Below are positions 23,271 to 34,375 of a stretch of 64,000 nt of DNA, piece after piece. The position numbers and the translations under genes are program-made. Where the stretch lies: contig NC_081183.1 of the NCBI RefSeq assembly GCF_029867415.1, forward strand, positions 55,812,336-55,876,335. The letters run 5' to 3'. Numbering within the stretch: position 1 is the first letter of the stretch; the number at the start of each line of letters is the position of its first letter. This DNA is from Vicia villosa (taxonomy: Eukaryota > Streptophyta > Magnoliopsida > Fabales > Fabaceae). Below the pieces are notes generated by a model. It had not been told where the DNA came from. It saw nothing but the letters and a program-made list of their open reading frames with translations, and searched no databases.

Positions 23271-26200
23271 CTAGCTTTCTTCATGCAGCTTTAGCAACTG
23301 CATACAGTGGAAAAACTTGCAACTCGGTAATGTCTTGGTGATCATATCAGCAGCATTGTCTTCAGTCGAAACCTTCAGCACTTGAACTTCTCCACGCTCG
23401 ATTACTCCTCTGACGAAATGCAGCCTCACATCAATGTGCTTAGTTCGCTCATGATAGGCTGAATTCTTCGACAGGTGTATTGCACTTTCACTATCACATT
23501 TAACAGTGATACCTCGACCTTGAAGTTTCAGCTCCTTCGCAAAACCTTCAAGCCACAATGCTTCTTTCACAGCTTCAGTTAATGCAATATACTCCACTTC
23601 AGTGGTTGATAGAGCAACAACCTTCTAAAGTGTTGCTTTCCAACTAATTGTTTTGCCAAACATAGTGAAAACATATCCAGAAATAGATTTTCTGGAATCC
23701 ATACAACCTGCATAATCAGAGTCGACATATCCTCCAATTGCTGCTTTACCATCTTCACCCAAGGCTCCACCATAAATTAGGACTCTTTTCAGAGACCCAT
23801 TTATGTACCTTAAAATCCACTTCAATGCTTACCAGTGAGCCTTTTCAGGATTCGCCATGTACCTGCTTACAAGACTTACTTCGTATGCTATGTCGGGTCT
23901 AGTACAGACCATAGCATACATCAAAGAACCAACTATATTAGCATATGGGATGCTATTCATATAAGCTTTTTCGACATCAGTACTGGGACACTAATCAATA
24001 CTCAGCTTGAATTGAGGGTTTGTTGGAGTCACAACTGGCTTCGAATTCGACATACCAAACTTTTCAAGAATCTTCCGTAGGTATGCCTCTTGAGATAAAC
24101 ATAACTTAGACTTCTTTCTATCTCTTCGAATGTCAATTCCAAGAATTCTGCAAGCAGCTCCCAGATCCTTCATATCGAACTCCTTATTGAGTTCAGCCTT
24201 CACCCTCATCACATCTTCAACATTGTTGCGTGCTATGAGAATATCATCCACATAAAGCAACAAAATAACAAATGAATTACCAGGTCGAAATCTGAAGTAA
24301 ACGCAGTGGTCGAACTGACTTCTAATGAAACTTATGCGTGCCATGAACTTGTCGAATCTCCTATTCCACTGTCGAGGAGATTGTTTCAGCCCATACAAAG
24401 ATCTCTTTAACTTGCACACATAATCTTCCTTCCCTTTTTGACATACCCTTCAGGTTGCCTCATCAGGATCGTTTCATCTAGATCACCATACAAGAACGCA
24501 GTCTTCACATCCATCTGTTCCAGTTCAAGATTGAACTGTGCTACCATGGCAAGTAACATTCGAATGGACCTATGCTTCACAACAGGAGAAAACACATCAT
24601 TGAAGTCGACACCTTCTTTCTGAGTGAAACCCCTTGCAACTAACCTTGCCTTGTATCTTTTCGACGTCACTCCTTCAATGCCTTCCTTAACTTTGAAAAT
24701 CCATTTACAGCTGACTAACCTTGCCCCAACAGGTTTCTTGATCAGTTCCCAAGTATGATTATCATGAAGAGATTTCATCTCATCATCCATGGCCTTCAGC
24801 CATTCAGTCTTATTTCGACTCTTCATAACTTCCTTGTAGTCTCTAGGTTCTTCGTCTAGAACCTCACTTGCAGAGATTAAGGCATAAGCTATAAGATCTG
24901 CATACCCAAGCCTCTGAGGTGCCTTTATGACTCTTCTCGACCTATCTCTTGACAATAGGTAGTCATCGTCAGTTTCCTCAACTTTCTCAGCATCTTCTGC
25001 TTCTTCTTCGACTTCATCAGGGATATGCAATTCAGCATCAACATGCTCCACCTCAACAGGAATCTCTACCTGTTCCAGCTCTTCGTCCGATGTTTCTGTA
25101 CTTCGACCAACATCATCAGTTTTCTTAAAAGCCATTTCAGCTTCATTGAAAACTACATCTCGACTGGTGATACACCTCCTGTGACCTGGCTCTAGGCACC
25201 ATAGCCTATAAGCTTTGAATCCTTCTAGGTATCCCATGAACATGCATTTCAGATCTCTAGGTTCGACCTTGTCTTGCCTAATGTGAGCATACGCTACGCA
25301 GCCAAATACTCTCAGTTTTTCGAGATCTGGTGGATGTCCCGACCAAACTTCTTCAGGTGTCTTCATATCTAACACTGTCGAAGGACATTTGTTTATCAGA
25401 TATGTTGCTGTCGAAACAGCCTCAGCCCAGAACACCTTCGTTAACCCCGCACTAGTCAACATGCATCTGACTCTCTCCAAAATAGTTCGACTAAACCTTT
25501 CAGCCAAACCATTTTGCTGTGGAGTACCTGCAGTAGTTCTATGCCTTGCAATACCAGAGGAAGCACAAAAACTGTCGAATGCCTCATTGCAAAATTCAAG
25601 GCCATTGTCGGTTCTCAACCTCTTGACCTTTCTGCCAGTCTGATTTTCAACCAGAGTCTTCCAACTTTTGAAATTCTCAAAAGTTTCATCCTTAGTCTTC
25701 TGGATGAATACCTATAATTTTCTAGAATAATCATCTACTATGGATAGAAAATACCCTGCTCCTGAATGTGATGGACACCTTGCAGGTCCCCAAAGATCAG
25801 CATGGATGTAATCAAGGGATCCATGTGTTCTTTGTTTGCCTTTGTTGAACTTCAATGTGCAAGATTTTCCAAGTACACAGGGTTCACAAAACTTCAGCTT
25901 TTCGACTTTGTCTCCACCAAGCAGATTTTGTTTCCCTAATTCGACCAAACCCCTTTCACTGACATGGCCCAATCTCATGTGCCAGATTTCTGTTTTCGAC
26001 AAAGGTTTCGTGGATGCAACATTTATCGAACCACTTACAACTTCAGCCTCAAGGGTATACAAGCCTTGTTTCTTCACGCCTCTCAAGACTTCCTTCAAAC
26101 CCTTCATGACTCTTAGGATACTTTTCTCTCCTTGGAAAACATATCCTTTCTTGTCGAATTCACCAAGAGAAAGCAGATTTCTCTTCAAATCAGGAACATA

Positions 26201-27235
26201 CCTGACTTCCGTCAACAACCTTATTGACTCATCATGGAGCTTGAATCTCACAGATCCAACACCAGCAATCTTACAAGCCTTGTTATTTCCCAGCAATACT
26301 GATCCACCATCTTGATCACATAATTCCTCGAACAAGTCTTTGTTTGGAGTCATGTGCCAAGTGCAACCTGAATCCATAATCCACTCCTTCTTAGAGTCAC
26401 TGCTTGAAACCACAAGAACATCAGATGATTCGAAATCATCTTGAACAATGGCAGCGTTGCCATTATCCTTACCTCCATGATATTTCAGGCGTTAAGGGCA
26501 CACCTTTCTTGTGTGACCCTCCTTCTTACAATGGTAGCATCGAATGCTAGATGCTTCGCCACTGTAAGACTTTGACTGGCTTTTGCCTTTCTTCTTGTCG
26601 AACTTACCATCCTTTCGTAAGAGTTTTCCTTTAACGGTCAAACCTTCGCCAACAGTCGAAGGTTTATGCTCCTTTCGTTCATTCAAGTCATTAGAGTACA
26701 AGGCTGATTGAACTTCTTCAAACGTCAGGGACTCCCTTCCATACAAGATAGTTTCTTTGAAGTGAGCATGTGATCGAGGCAAAGAACACAATAGTAACAG
26801 CGCTTGATCTTCATCATTGATCTTCACATCAATATTTTCAAGATCAAGAATCAGCTTGTTGAACATATCCAACTGCTCAGCTAATACTTTGTCTTCAATC
26901 ATCTTGAATGAATACAAAGCTTGCTTCAGGTAGAGTCGATTTACCAGTGATTTGGTTATATACAAAATTTCAAGTTTCACCCATAACCCTGATGCCGTCG
27001 TCTCCTTTGATACCTGCCGGAGAACCTTATCACCAAGGCTCAACAAAATTGCGCTGTGTGCTTTCTCGATCATATTCGTCTTCTCCGCTGCCGTCAATTC
27101 TGCATTCATGGATGCCTCTCCCTTCAACGCTTCCAAACAACCCTGCTGAACCAGTAGGGCTTTCATCTTCAAGCGCCACAGACCGAAATCATTCACTCCG
27201 GTGAACTTTTCAATCTCATACTTTGTTGAAGGCAT
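23271..27235 (-). pseudogene. Copia gag-pol polyprotein, five stops and one frameshift
   Basis: Starts at ATG 27235 (MPSTKYEIEKFTG). Gag ends in the zinc knuckle CYHCKKEGHTRKVC (about 26540-26500). Next come the protease (WIMDSGCTWHM), the GAG-pre-integrase region and the integrase (HADLWGPA, LRTDNGLEF, GTPQQNGLAER). The RT follows (WIFKVKEG, MDVKTAFLYGDL, LKRSLYGLKQ, LLLYVDDIL), then RNase H (YVDSDYAG, SKNSAYHERTKHIDVR). Breaks are TAA at 26492, TAG at 25712, a 1-base loss near 24420, TAG at 23991, TAA at 23829 and TAG at 23625. The stops at 25712-23625 fit single C-to-T or G-to-A changes of Trp or Gln codons. Confidence 0.93.
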
Positions 27236-27260
27236 CTTCTCCACGCTCACTGCACCAATT

Positions 27261-27707
27261 TGTTGTGAATTCAATGCCACGAACAAAGTATAAAATAAGG
27301 GATGAATAAAGGACAAGGAAGAAGAGGAGAACACAAATATTGGTTATAACTGCTATTCTTTTACTTTCTCTTAAAACAAGATTACAAGTTTACAAGAATA
27401 ACAAATAACCTCTCTCACCCTAAATTAGGATTTGCAGCTTAGCAATGATGAGAGACTAGTATGCTATTTATAATAAAACCTAACATACTAACTAATGGGC
27501 TTTTTCCACAAGGCCCATTACACAAGCCAACTTAATAAACAAGCTAACTTAACAAATTAGGGTTTAAACACTAAAACCTAATTTAACATGCTAACAACCC
27601 TAGCATCTTCGACACAAGCATGTGAACAACCTTCAACTTCATGCTTAACCCTGTCGAACCAAGAAGCTATCCTTCGGCCATACTAGAGTTCGATCCAATA
27701 TCTCACA
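27261..27707 (-). repeat. 5' LTR of the Tork-like copia element
   Basis: 447 bp in reverse orientation, beginning TGTGAGATATTGG at 27707. Partner of the LTR at 22781-23227. Confidence 0.94.
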
Positions 27708-27712
27708 CATAG

Positions 27713-28320
27713 GTATATCTACAAAATGTTTCCAGCTTTGTACCTCCGAAATAATTTGATGTTAAACTCACGCCAGACTCGTCTCCTCCCTCATTCTCAA
27801 CGTTTTTCATCTTTTCTACTCAAACTCTCTCTCAACCTCAAAAATCAATTTCCACCAAACTTGTTTTTTCCCTTGAGTTCAGTAGTGAACATCAACATCA
27901 ACTATCACCATAGTCTAACTCGTTTAAAATTCAATTTAATCGGTAAGTGTTTGAGTTTCTGAGGTATTTCCGAGTATTTCCTATAATATAGTTAGAATAC
28001 ACTTTTAGGTGCATAAATCATTAGATAGTTTTAGTAACATAGTTTAGAGACAATGTAGGTTTTGGTTGTTGTGTAAAATAGATGACCATGGCCTCAAAAA
28101 TTATTTTTTTCAAGGAAGTGAACAATTATGGACGTCATTGTTGCGTTTCTGAAGTTGCAGAATGTTCCGTAGATGCAACTCCATAACAAACCCAATTTTT
28201 TAGAATGCTGGGTGCTTCCGTGGCTGTATCTATGGAAGCTTTCCACATTTGTATCTACGGAGTTAAAATTTGTTTTTTTTTAAATTTTGTTTTCACCAAT
28301 TAATTGTATCTAATTCGTAT
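27713..28320. other. 5' flank of the plant-mobile-domain gene, with degenerate TTCCGTAGAT motifs
   Basis: No coding sequence is seen. Around 28155-28260 there are repeated short motifs (GTTCCGTAGATG, TGTATCTATGGAAG, TGTATCTACGGAG) that recur at 38405-38535 beyond the broken gene. Confidence 0.5.
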
Positions 28321-28747
28321 TTATTTGTTATACCGTGTAGACATTATAGCTGATGAAACTGACTGACTGATACATGGGATGGTTGTACAACATGCCTCAG
28401 TGCGACGTGCACGGAGCCAGATAGTCCTAGAGGTAGCTGATACCTCTGTTCCTGTATAGGTGACCGTGAAGGTCACGTTGCAGAGCAATCCGCATCCTAG
28501 TGGACACACGCCTTCCACTTGCACTTCTTCATCTTGGAGGCATCGGGATGATGGTGAGGGTACATCAGGGGCGCCCTCCTCCTGTACGTAGACATCGTCG
28601 GGACATGTCTGTGCCACCTCTAGGTGATGCTGCTTCTCCTGTGCCACTACATGCTGATGCGCCTGAGGGTTACCCGGGGGTCCCTCTAATTTATCCCTGT
28701 TGAAAGGGTACGCTGATCATATCGCCAGACTTGTCTGGGATAGAGAG
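28321..28747 (+). pseudogene. Plant-mobile-domain (MAIN-like) gene, 5' exon, degenerate
   Basis: The end of the exon reads LKGYADHIARLVWDRE, matching the start of MAIN/MAIL-type plant mobile domain proteins. It is preceded by a low-complexity, frameshifted N-terminal region (APEGYPG in another frame). A good donor (GAG|GTAAC) stands at 28747/28748. PMD proteins act in the nucleus in genome stability and silencing, and PMD genes are also carried by transposons. The next exon starts at 36563, beyond a 7.7-kb retrotransposon in the intron. Confidence 0.65.
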
Positions 28748-28779
28748 GTAACATTGCTTAGACTTATTATTTTGTTGTC

Positions 28780-30895
28780 TGAATGTGGAGAAAAACACAA
28801 GAAAGGGGGGTTTGAATTGTGTTCTTCAATGTTTATTTTTCCCTTTCTTAAAATTCTTTTCTTTCTCCTAGAATCTCATCTTCTGGAGATGCTTTAATGT
28901 TGCGGAAACACGTTTGACATAGTGTTGCATAACTAATGAGACATTCATTTTAAACTTCTTTATATCATCAAAACTTCTGAGTTTGCTTAGTACAGTTCTA
29001 AAGATATTCAACGTGAATATGATGAGATAAAATGAAAGATACAAAAAGTAAAAGACACATTCATTTTTATCCTGGTTCACCTTCTCAATAAGGCTGCCTC
29101 CAGTCCACCCTCCTCAGGTGATTTTTCCTCTCTCATTAGAGGACTTAATCCACTATAACCAAACTTGATTACAACTGCACAACCAACTGTTGTGACTAAC
29201 TTCCTGCACAACCAACTGTTGTGACTAACTCTGTACAAGATACCCGCAAGGGACTAACCCCTAGATGATGAACCGTTCAGTGATCTCAGCAAGATATAAC
29301 GTTCATCAACCTAGTAACCCTGCACAAGCCAACTGCTCGTGAGTAACCCTGCCCAACTATTTGTTGTGATTGACTACAATGAACTGTTCAGTGATCTGAT
29401 CCACGGATATAACATTTATTGATCTCTCTGTACTTCTGACCTTTACTTGGTCTCCAAGAGGATTTCCATAATGACCACCATCAATGTCTTCTTAATCTTC
29501 TGACATTTACATGGTCGCTCAAGAAATCATTAACCAATTATATTGATTACAACATAATGCTTCTTAGTAAGCAGATTTTCTTATGTCTAAGTACAATTGT
29601 TTTGATACAATGACTAGTAATCCCTTCAAGTGAATGAATAACCTTTGGAGTCTTCTTGTCTGCATCTTCTGAATGAGATCTTTGCTTCTTGGTGGTAAGC
29701 AGAATAAGAGCATCAGCTCCTTATGTTGAGTGCTTCTTCAAGTTGATCTTCGTCTTCAAATCTTCTTAGCTGATTTAGAGTAACAACTCTATTGTAAGTT
29801 GCTTCTAATTTGATCTTCATTTCTTCTAAAAGAAGGTTCGTAGCAACAACTCTGCTTTGAGTTGCTTCTTGAATTGATCTTCATCTTCAACTGCTGATCA
29901 TGATTCTCTTGAAAAGCAAATAGCAGTTTAATGATCTCATACATAATTATTACACTGTTGAACATCAACTCAGTGTATATAATTTTTCTAAGTCAATCTA
30001 GTGTAGAGTGAATTATGATATAATCTTTTCATTCTTTTTCACCCATTGCTCCCTTCAAATGAATCTGCATTGCTTGCGGAATTTTCTTCTAATGCAGTCT
30101 TTTCTTTACATAGGCTTATGATTCGTGTATGATAACACTATTGTTTATTTCGTCACATACTGAATATGTGTTGCCTCTTGTGTATCTTCTGGAGTATGAT
30201 ATTTCTTTATCTTGCATGCTATCCTTACTCCATATTTCTTCAAGTTTGAAGTTTGCTCTCAATTATATAGCTTTGATGTGTTACCGTTGGAACATAGTCA
30301 TTGAAATCTGTTTGAGGATTGCATTGAATATTTGTCTCGATTGGATCACGAATTACATGTGTTCACGGCAGGATCTTATCTCTAGCGTGATGATGACAGT
30401 TGGTCGTGTGTTTCCTTGGTTAAAGTTGTTTTTCAACGTGCTACATATGGGTTGCTTCTTCAATCAACCTTGGGAGTTGTTCCATTTAACTGTTGCAACC
30501 GTTTTGCTAATGATGATGTTTTTAACGACTTTCCTCTTGATTATGAACTTCTGTATTTTGTAAGCTGAGATTGTATTTTCTGGTTCACATATGACTTTGT
30601 TTTCTTTTTGTATGTCATTGCGTTACACCTTCAGAACTTCTGATCATCTATTCACGTGATCTTCTTGTTGTAACTTTAGACTTCATGTATATGATATTTT
30701 TGTTTAATTCCTTGAAGCTTGTTTGAGTTTCTTTCTGATGATGTGCTTTTCTTTCTGATGTTGTCGTATAAGGCTTATAGCATAATATTTGCACACTTAA
30801 TGAAAGCATTAGTAGTAAAATTGTTACTAACAAAATATATGTTTGTTATCATCAAAACCTGATTCTGAACACAGATTCTCATTCTTGTTCTAACA
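28780..30895 (-). repeat. 3' LTR of the SIRE-like element
   Basis: 2,116 bp, a direct repeat of 34376-36491 with scattered changes. + strand ORFs inside it are not conserved genes. Confidence 0.9.
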
Positions 30896-31040
30896 ATCTA
30901 CCCCTTTTTGATGATGACAAAAACCATGTATTTTGATGGAACAATTTTATGAGAAGATAATAATTAAGCAAGTATATTTCATTCCCTTTTACATGTCCAA
31001 TCAAGCAACAATTTAATTCATCAAAATCTACTCTTCTCTT

Positions 31041-31190
31041 TCTCCCCCTTTTTGTCATAATCAAAAAGCTTTAAGAGGGTCAGGTGAGATGAAACAGGTT
31101 CAAGGACTGATTTCTCCCTCTGAGATGTATAATCTCCCCCTGAGTTAGATAACCATATGAATTAAGTACTGATTTATAGCTCCCCCTGAG
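31041..31190 (-). other. Cluster of repeated polypurine tracts
   Basis: On the - strand, GGGGGAGA or close variants appear at about 31041-31048, 31112-31123, 31133-31144 and 31180-31190, before the tract that touches the 3' LTR at 30896. Repeated tracts of this form are typical upstream of SIRE-type 3' LTRs. Confidence 0.6.
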
Positions 31191-31583
31191 GTAAATTCTT
31201 CAGTTTGTTTCTTCATAAGATTGATAGATGTAGCTATGCATGTACGCATCTTCTAGAAGTTTTGAAGATATATTCCTTTAGTTTAAGATTTTCCTACACA
31301 CTTTCAAAGCAAATACTTCTTGTGTATAAGTTCAGAGATTGTTTGATATTTTGATTCCTTAAGATTTGTCAGATCATGTTCAGATCATTCAGAAGTATTT
31401 TTCTATTAATTTTCAATTTTCACCTTCTTTAGAGATATATATCTATTAATAAGTTCAACTAGATTTTTCACTTATTTTCTAAACTAAGCTTTACTTAATT
31501 ACACAGTGTTAGAATGATATGAAGTTTTAGTGTAGAAATAAGATAGAATTGATTTCATTGAACAATAGAAAAAATACAACAGT

Positions 31584-32275
31584 TTAAGCATAAAAAGCTT
31601 CGCATTCTTCTTCAACAAGGATGTCATCATTGTCTTCACACTCTGCATTGTGAATGATTTGAACTAATTTAGCAGATCCAAACAGAGCGGATAGAACTCT
31701 TCCATATGGAATGTGAAAACTCTGACCACAACCAAATGCAGTGAGAGATTATTTCAGATGATAGAAGATGATTTTGGGGAGATGCAGTGGACGACCATCT
31801 TTAAGTCGGTGAATCAGGAAGCGATCTCTACACGATAGAATTTGATGGAAATTTTCTTTGAGTGTTATGTTGGATAACACAAACCTAAACAGAACTTGTC
31901 TGAAAGGAGTCAGAAATGCAGCATTATTGAAAATGCGTATGTTATCTCTACTCATAGTGTGGTTTGCATTCCAACACTCAAACGCAGCAAGGCATATGGC
32001 AGAGGGGTTAGGTTCATATCCAATCGTTTCAGCGATGGATTCTTCCGTAATGATAAACGGAATGCCATAGATTTTGGCGTTAATGCTGCGGTTGTCTTCT
32101 CTTACGAATGCTTCCATCCATAAGGTCTTTACAAAATTGGTGAAGACTGGTCCTTAAGAAGGACAACATAGTCAAACCCTCCTTGTCTCTCCAGAAGTTC
32201 CATGAAGTAATCATTTCTTTCAGCCAGTCCTATGTATTATTCTTTAATGATGGTGAGACGAGGTTGGAAATCCAT
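31584..32275 (-). pseudogene. SIRE-like element ORF, copy B (plant transposon-type protein)
   Basis: From ATG 32275 the frame reads about 230 residues with one stop near 32237, one frameshift near 32125 and a stop at 31749. It then continues in frame to TAA at 31584-31586. Features are ILVKTLWMEA, an internal GIPFIITEESIAETIGYEP, then LHLPKIIFYHL and HIPYGRVLSALF. This resembles the 'putative plant transposon protein' domain found as an extra ORF in several plant LTR elements. Its biochemical role is unknown. The order of motifs matches copy A upstream. Confidence 0.55.
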
Positions 32276-33020
32276 TTGAAGAAGATATTTGAGGAGTGAC
32301 GAGTAAACAAGGGTAAGAACAACGGAGTAGAGCGAGAAATGGGAGTTGAATTTGTTTAGGGTTTTTGGATTTATAACAGTCGTGTCTGTGTATTGGAAAT
32401 GGAAGGAAAATAGTGAGTTAAAACAATTATTGTCGGGCATTAATTGAATTTGACCGTTTCGAAAAGGGTGGCATGTTTTGTGAGATTTGGAACAATTTCC
32501 TAGAGTATCTGTCTCAGTAGCTTGACCGCACGTGTCTTTTCAGGAGGTTTCGAACACATGTTCATTAATCACGTGTCTTTGCAGGTGTGAGAAATTTTAA
32601 TGTTATGAACTTCTGATTTGTAAGATATTCTACTCATGACTTCTGGGTTAAGTTCTAACTTTTTCTTAACCTTCTAATCCCTTTGATTTATCTGTTCTCT
32701 TAATTTAGTTGGTTTATTTTTCACACATAGTTCAGATTCTGATGACAGTATTTGAGCATGTTTTAATGTAGTTTATGCTTAAGTAATTTAGCTAGATCAG
32801 AATGTCTAACTCCTTATGGTATATCCAAGTAAACAGAGTAAAAAATGTAAACCCTAATGCAAATATCAGAGCATATTTTCATTTGAAAACAGAATTACAA
32901 ACTTGACTCTGTTTACTAATTTCTAAAATAATTACCATTAGTTCTTAATAACATATTCTCAGGGTAGTTTTCAACTTCATCTTCCTCTATCATTTCTTTG
33001 ATGAGTTCTACAATTCCATC

Positions 33021-33662
33021 TTAAATGAAGATTTCTGACAGCACTCTTCCAAACGAAATGTAGGACTTAGTGCGATTTCTGGAGTCAGAAATTGAATTCC
33101 ATAGATGATTGAACATAGATTGAGGCAGATTAATGCGCGTGCCATTCATCAATAGATAGATGAAAGCCTGATCACCATATGTTAGAAGATCTTGGTTTTC
33201 TTTTCTCTGGAGGAAATTTGAAGTAACAAGCTTAAAACAGGTTTTTGGAATGGTTAGAAGATTTTAGGGATCAATGGGATTGTATCCTAAGGAAACATCA
33301 TGAAGAGTCCTCAACATCTCACGATTAATGAACTGAGTCTCAAAAGAATTAACAGTGATTCCTCGGTTCTCACATCCAGTTCCAAGAACAAAAGAGAAAC
33401 AGTTAATAGAAATCAGAATATCAAATATGAAGGACGAGATTGAGTTATCCTCAGGGTTAAGAGAGGCATGTTTCCAAAAATCTTTAACAAGATTCTCATA
33501 GATAGGTTTCTCAAGCATCGAGAGATATCTTGTCCATTTTTTACAGTAGACTACACCCATGAGACTACATGCAAAACTGTTTTCAACAGATGAGATTTCA
33601 ACTTGATTTTCTAAAATTACTTCAAGAAGATTTTCGTTACCTAGATAGGTTAGTAGCGGCAT
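33021..33662 (-). pseudogene. SIRE-like element ORF, copy A
   Basis: ATG 33662 to a stop at 33264, then readable to TAA at 33021, about 213 residues. It contains NLVKDFWKHASL, later INLPQSMFNHL and YISFGRVLSEIF, aligning with ILVKTLWMEA, LHLPKIIFYHL and HIPYGRVLSALF of copy B. It appears to be a diverged tandem paralogue. The function is not known. Confidence 0.55.
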
Positions 33663-34375
33663 TTTAAGAAGAGCGTGGCTTATTGAGGAGCTTATGATGT
33701 AGGAACTTATATCTCTAAGGGAATCGAGTTTTTAAAAGATAAATAGATGAGTTAATGAGGTGGTTGTTTAGTTAATAAATATGAAATGAACACAATTGTT
33801 AAGGCTAATTTAGAGTTATAGCACACGCATAGAGAAATAGTACAAATAGTAGAGTAGGTGGCGACAAACACGAGACATGCAAAAGTATTTTATCTACATA
33901 TTTTAATAAGCTGAATTATAAGAGAAGAGTTTAGAAAGATCTGACCGTTTTGAAGATAAACCTTTCTTCCTGCCTTTTCTGAGAGAGAGAGCATCTTCTT
34001 ATGTAGAAGTTATGTATGTTCCTGCTTCAGAAGGTCTGTACTCCCTTGTTTTCTCCCTTTGCTCTGAAGAATTTAACTTGACCAGAAGACCAGTGTCAGC
34101 TGTATTTGTTTGTCTTTGAATGTTTCATTTAGCACATGTTCCTTTTTATGATGTCTTGAGCCTCTTTAAGATTATCTAATTATCCAAAAACTCCTTATGA
34201 TGTGTAAATAATGTTCACAGAGTCTTGAGATCTTGTTCAGACATCTTCTGATTATACTGAGTGTTGGAATATGACTTTGTTTTCTACTCAGTGTGGTTTT
34301 TCTCCTTGTGGATCTCTCTACACGATTAAGTGTTTGACCTTGAAGTCAATAACAGAGTCATACTCTGATACTAAT

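Larger units (their letters stand above)
22781..27707 (-). mobile_element. Ty1/copia retrotransposon (Tork-like), 4,927 bp
   Basis: Complete element in reverse orientation with two 447-bp LTRs and a 5-bp TSD CATAG (22776-22780 and 27708-27712). The LTRs differ at about 8 positions by eye (98% identity), so insertion was recent in evolutionary terms. The order gag, protease, integrase, RT, RNase H is that of Ty1/copia. The sequence after the 5' LTR (AATTGGTGCAGTG) is not the usual Met-tRNA site. The coding frame is broken by five stops and one frameshift. It lies directly beside the hAT TSD. Confidence 0.94.

Noticed and set aside
24400..24440. Programmed frameshift in copia pol
   Set aside because: Ty1/copia elements of plants use one frame. 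A single-base loss in a purine run, together with many stops, indicates mutation.
24438..27204. + strand ORFs opposite the copia pol
   Set aside because: They are shadows of the conserved - strand frames and carry no family motifs.
27245..27260. Met-tRNA primer site next to the copia 5' LTR
   Set aside because: The bases read AATTGGTGCAGTG on the - strand, which does not match the usual TGGTATCAGAGC. The primer tRNA is left unassigned.
30129..30563. 144-codon + strand ORF, hydrophobic
   Set aside because: It lies antisense within an LTR. The paired LTR copy has only a shortened, shifted version (35807-36085), so it is not a conserved gene.
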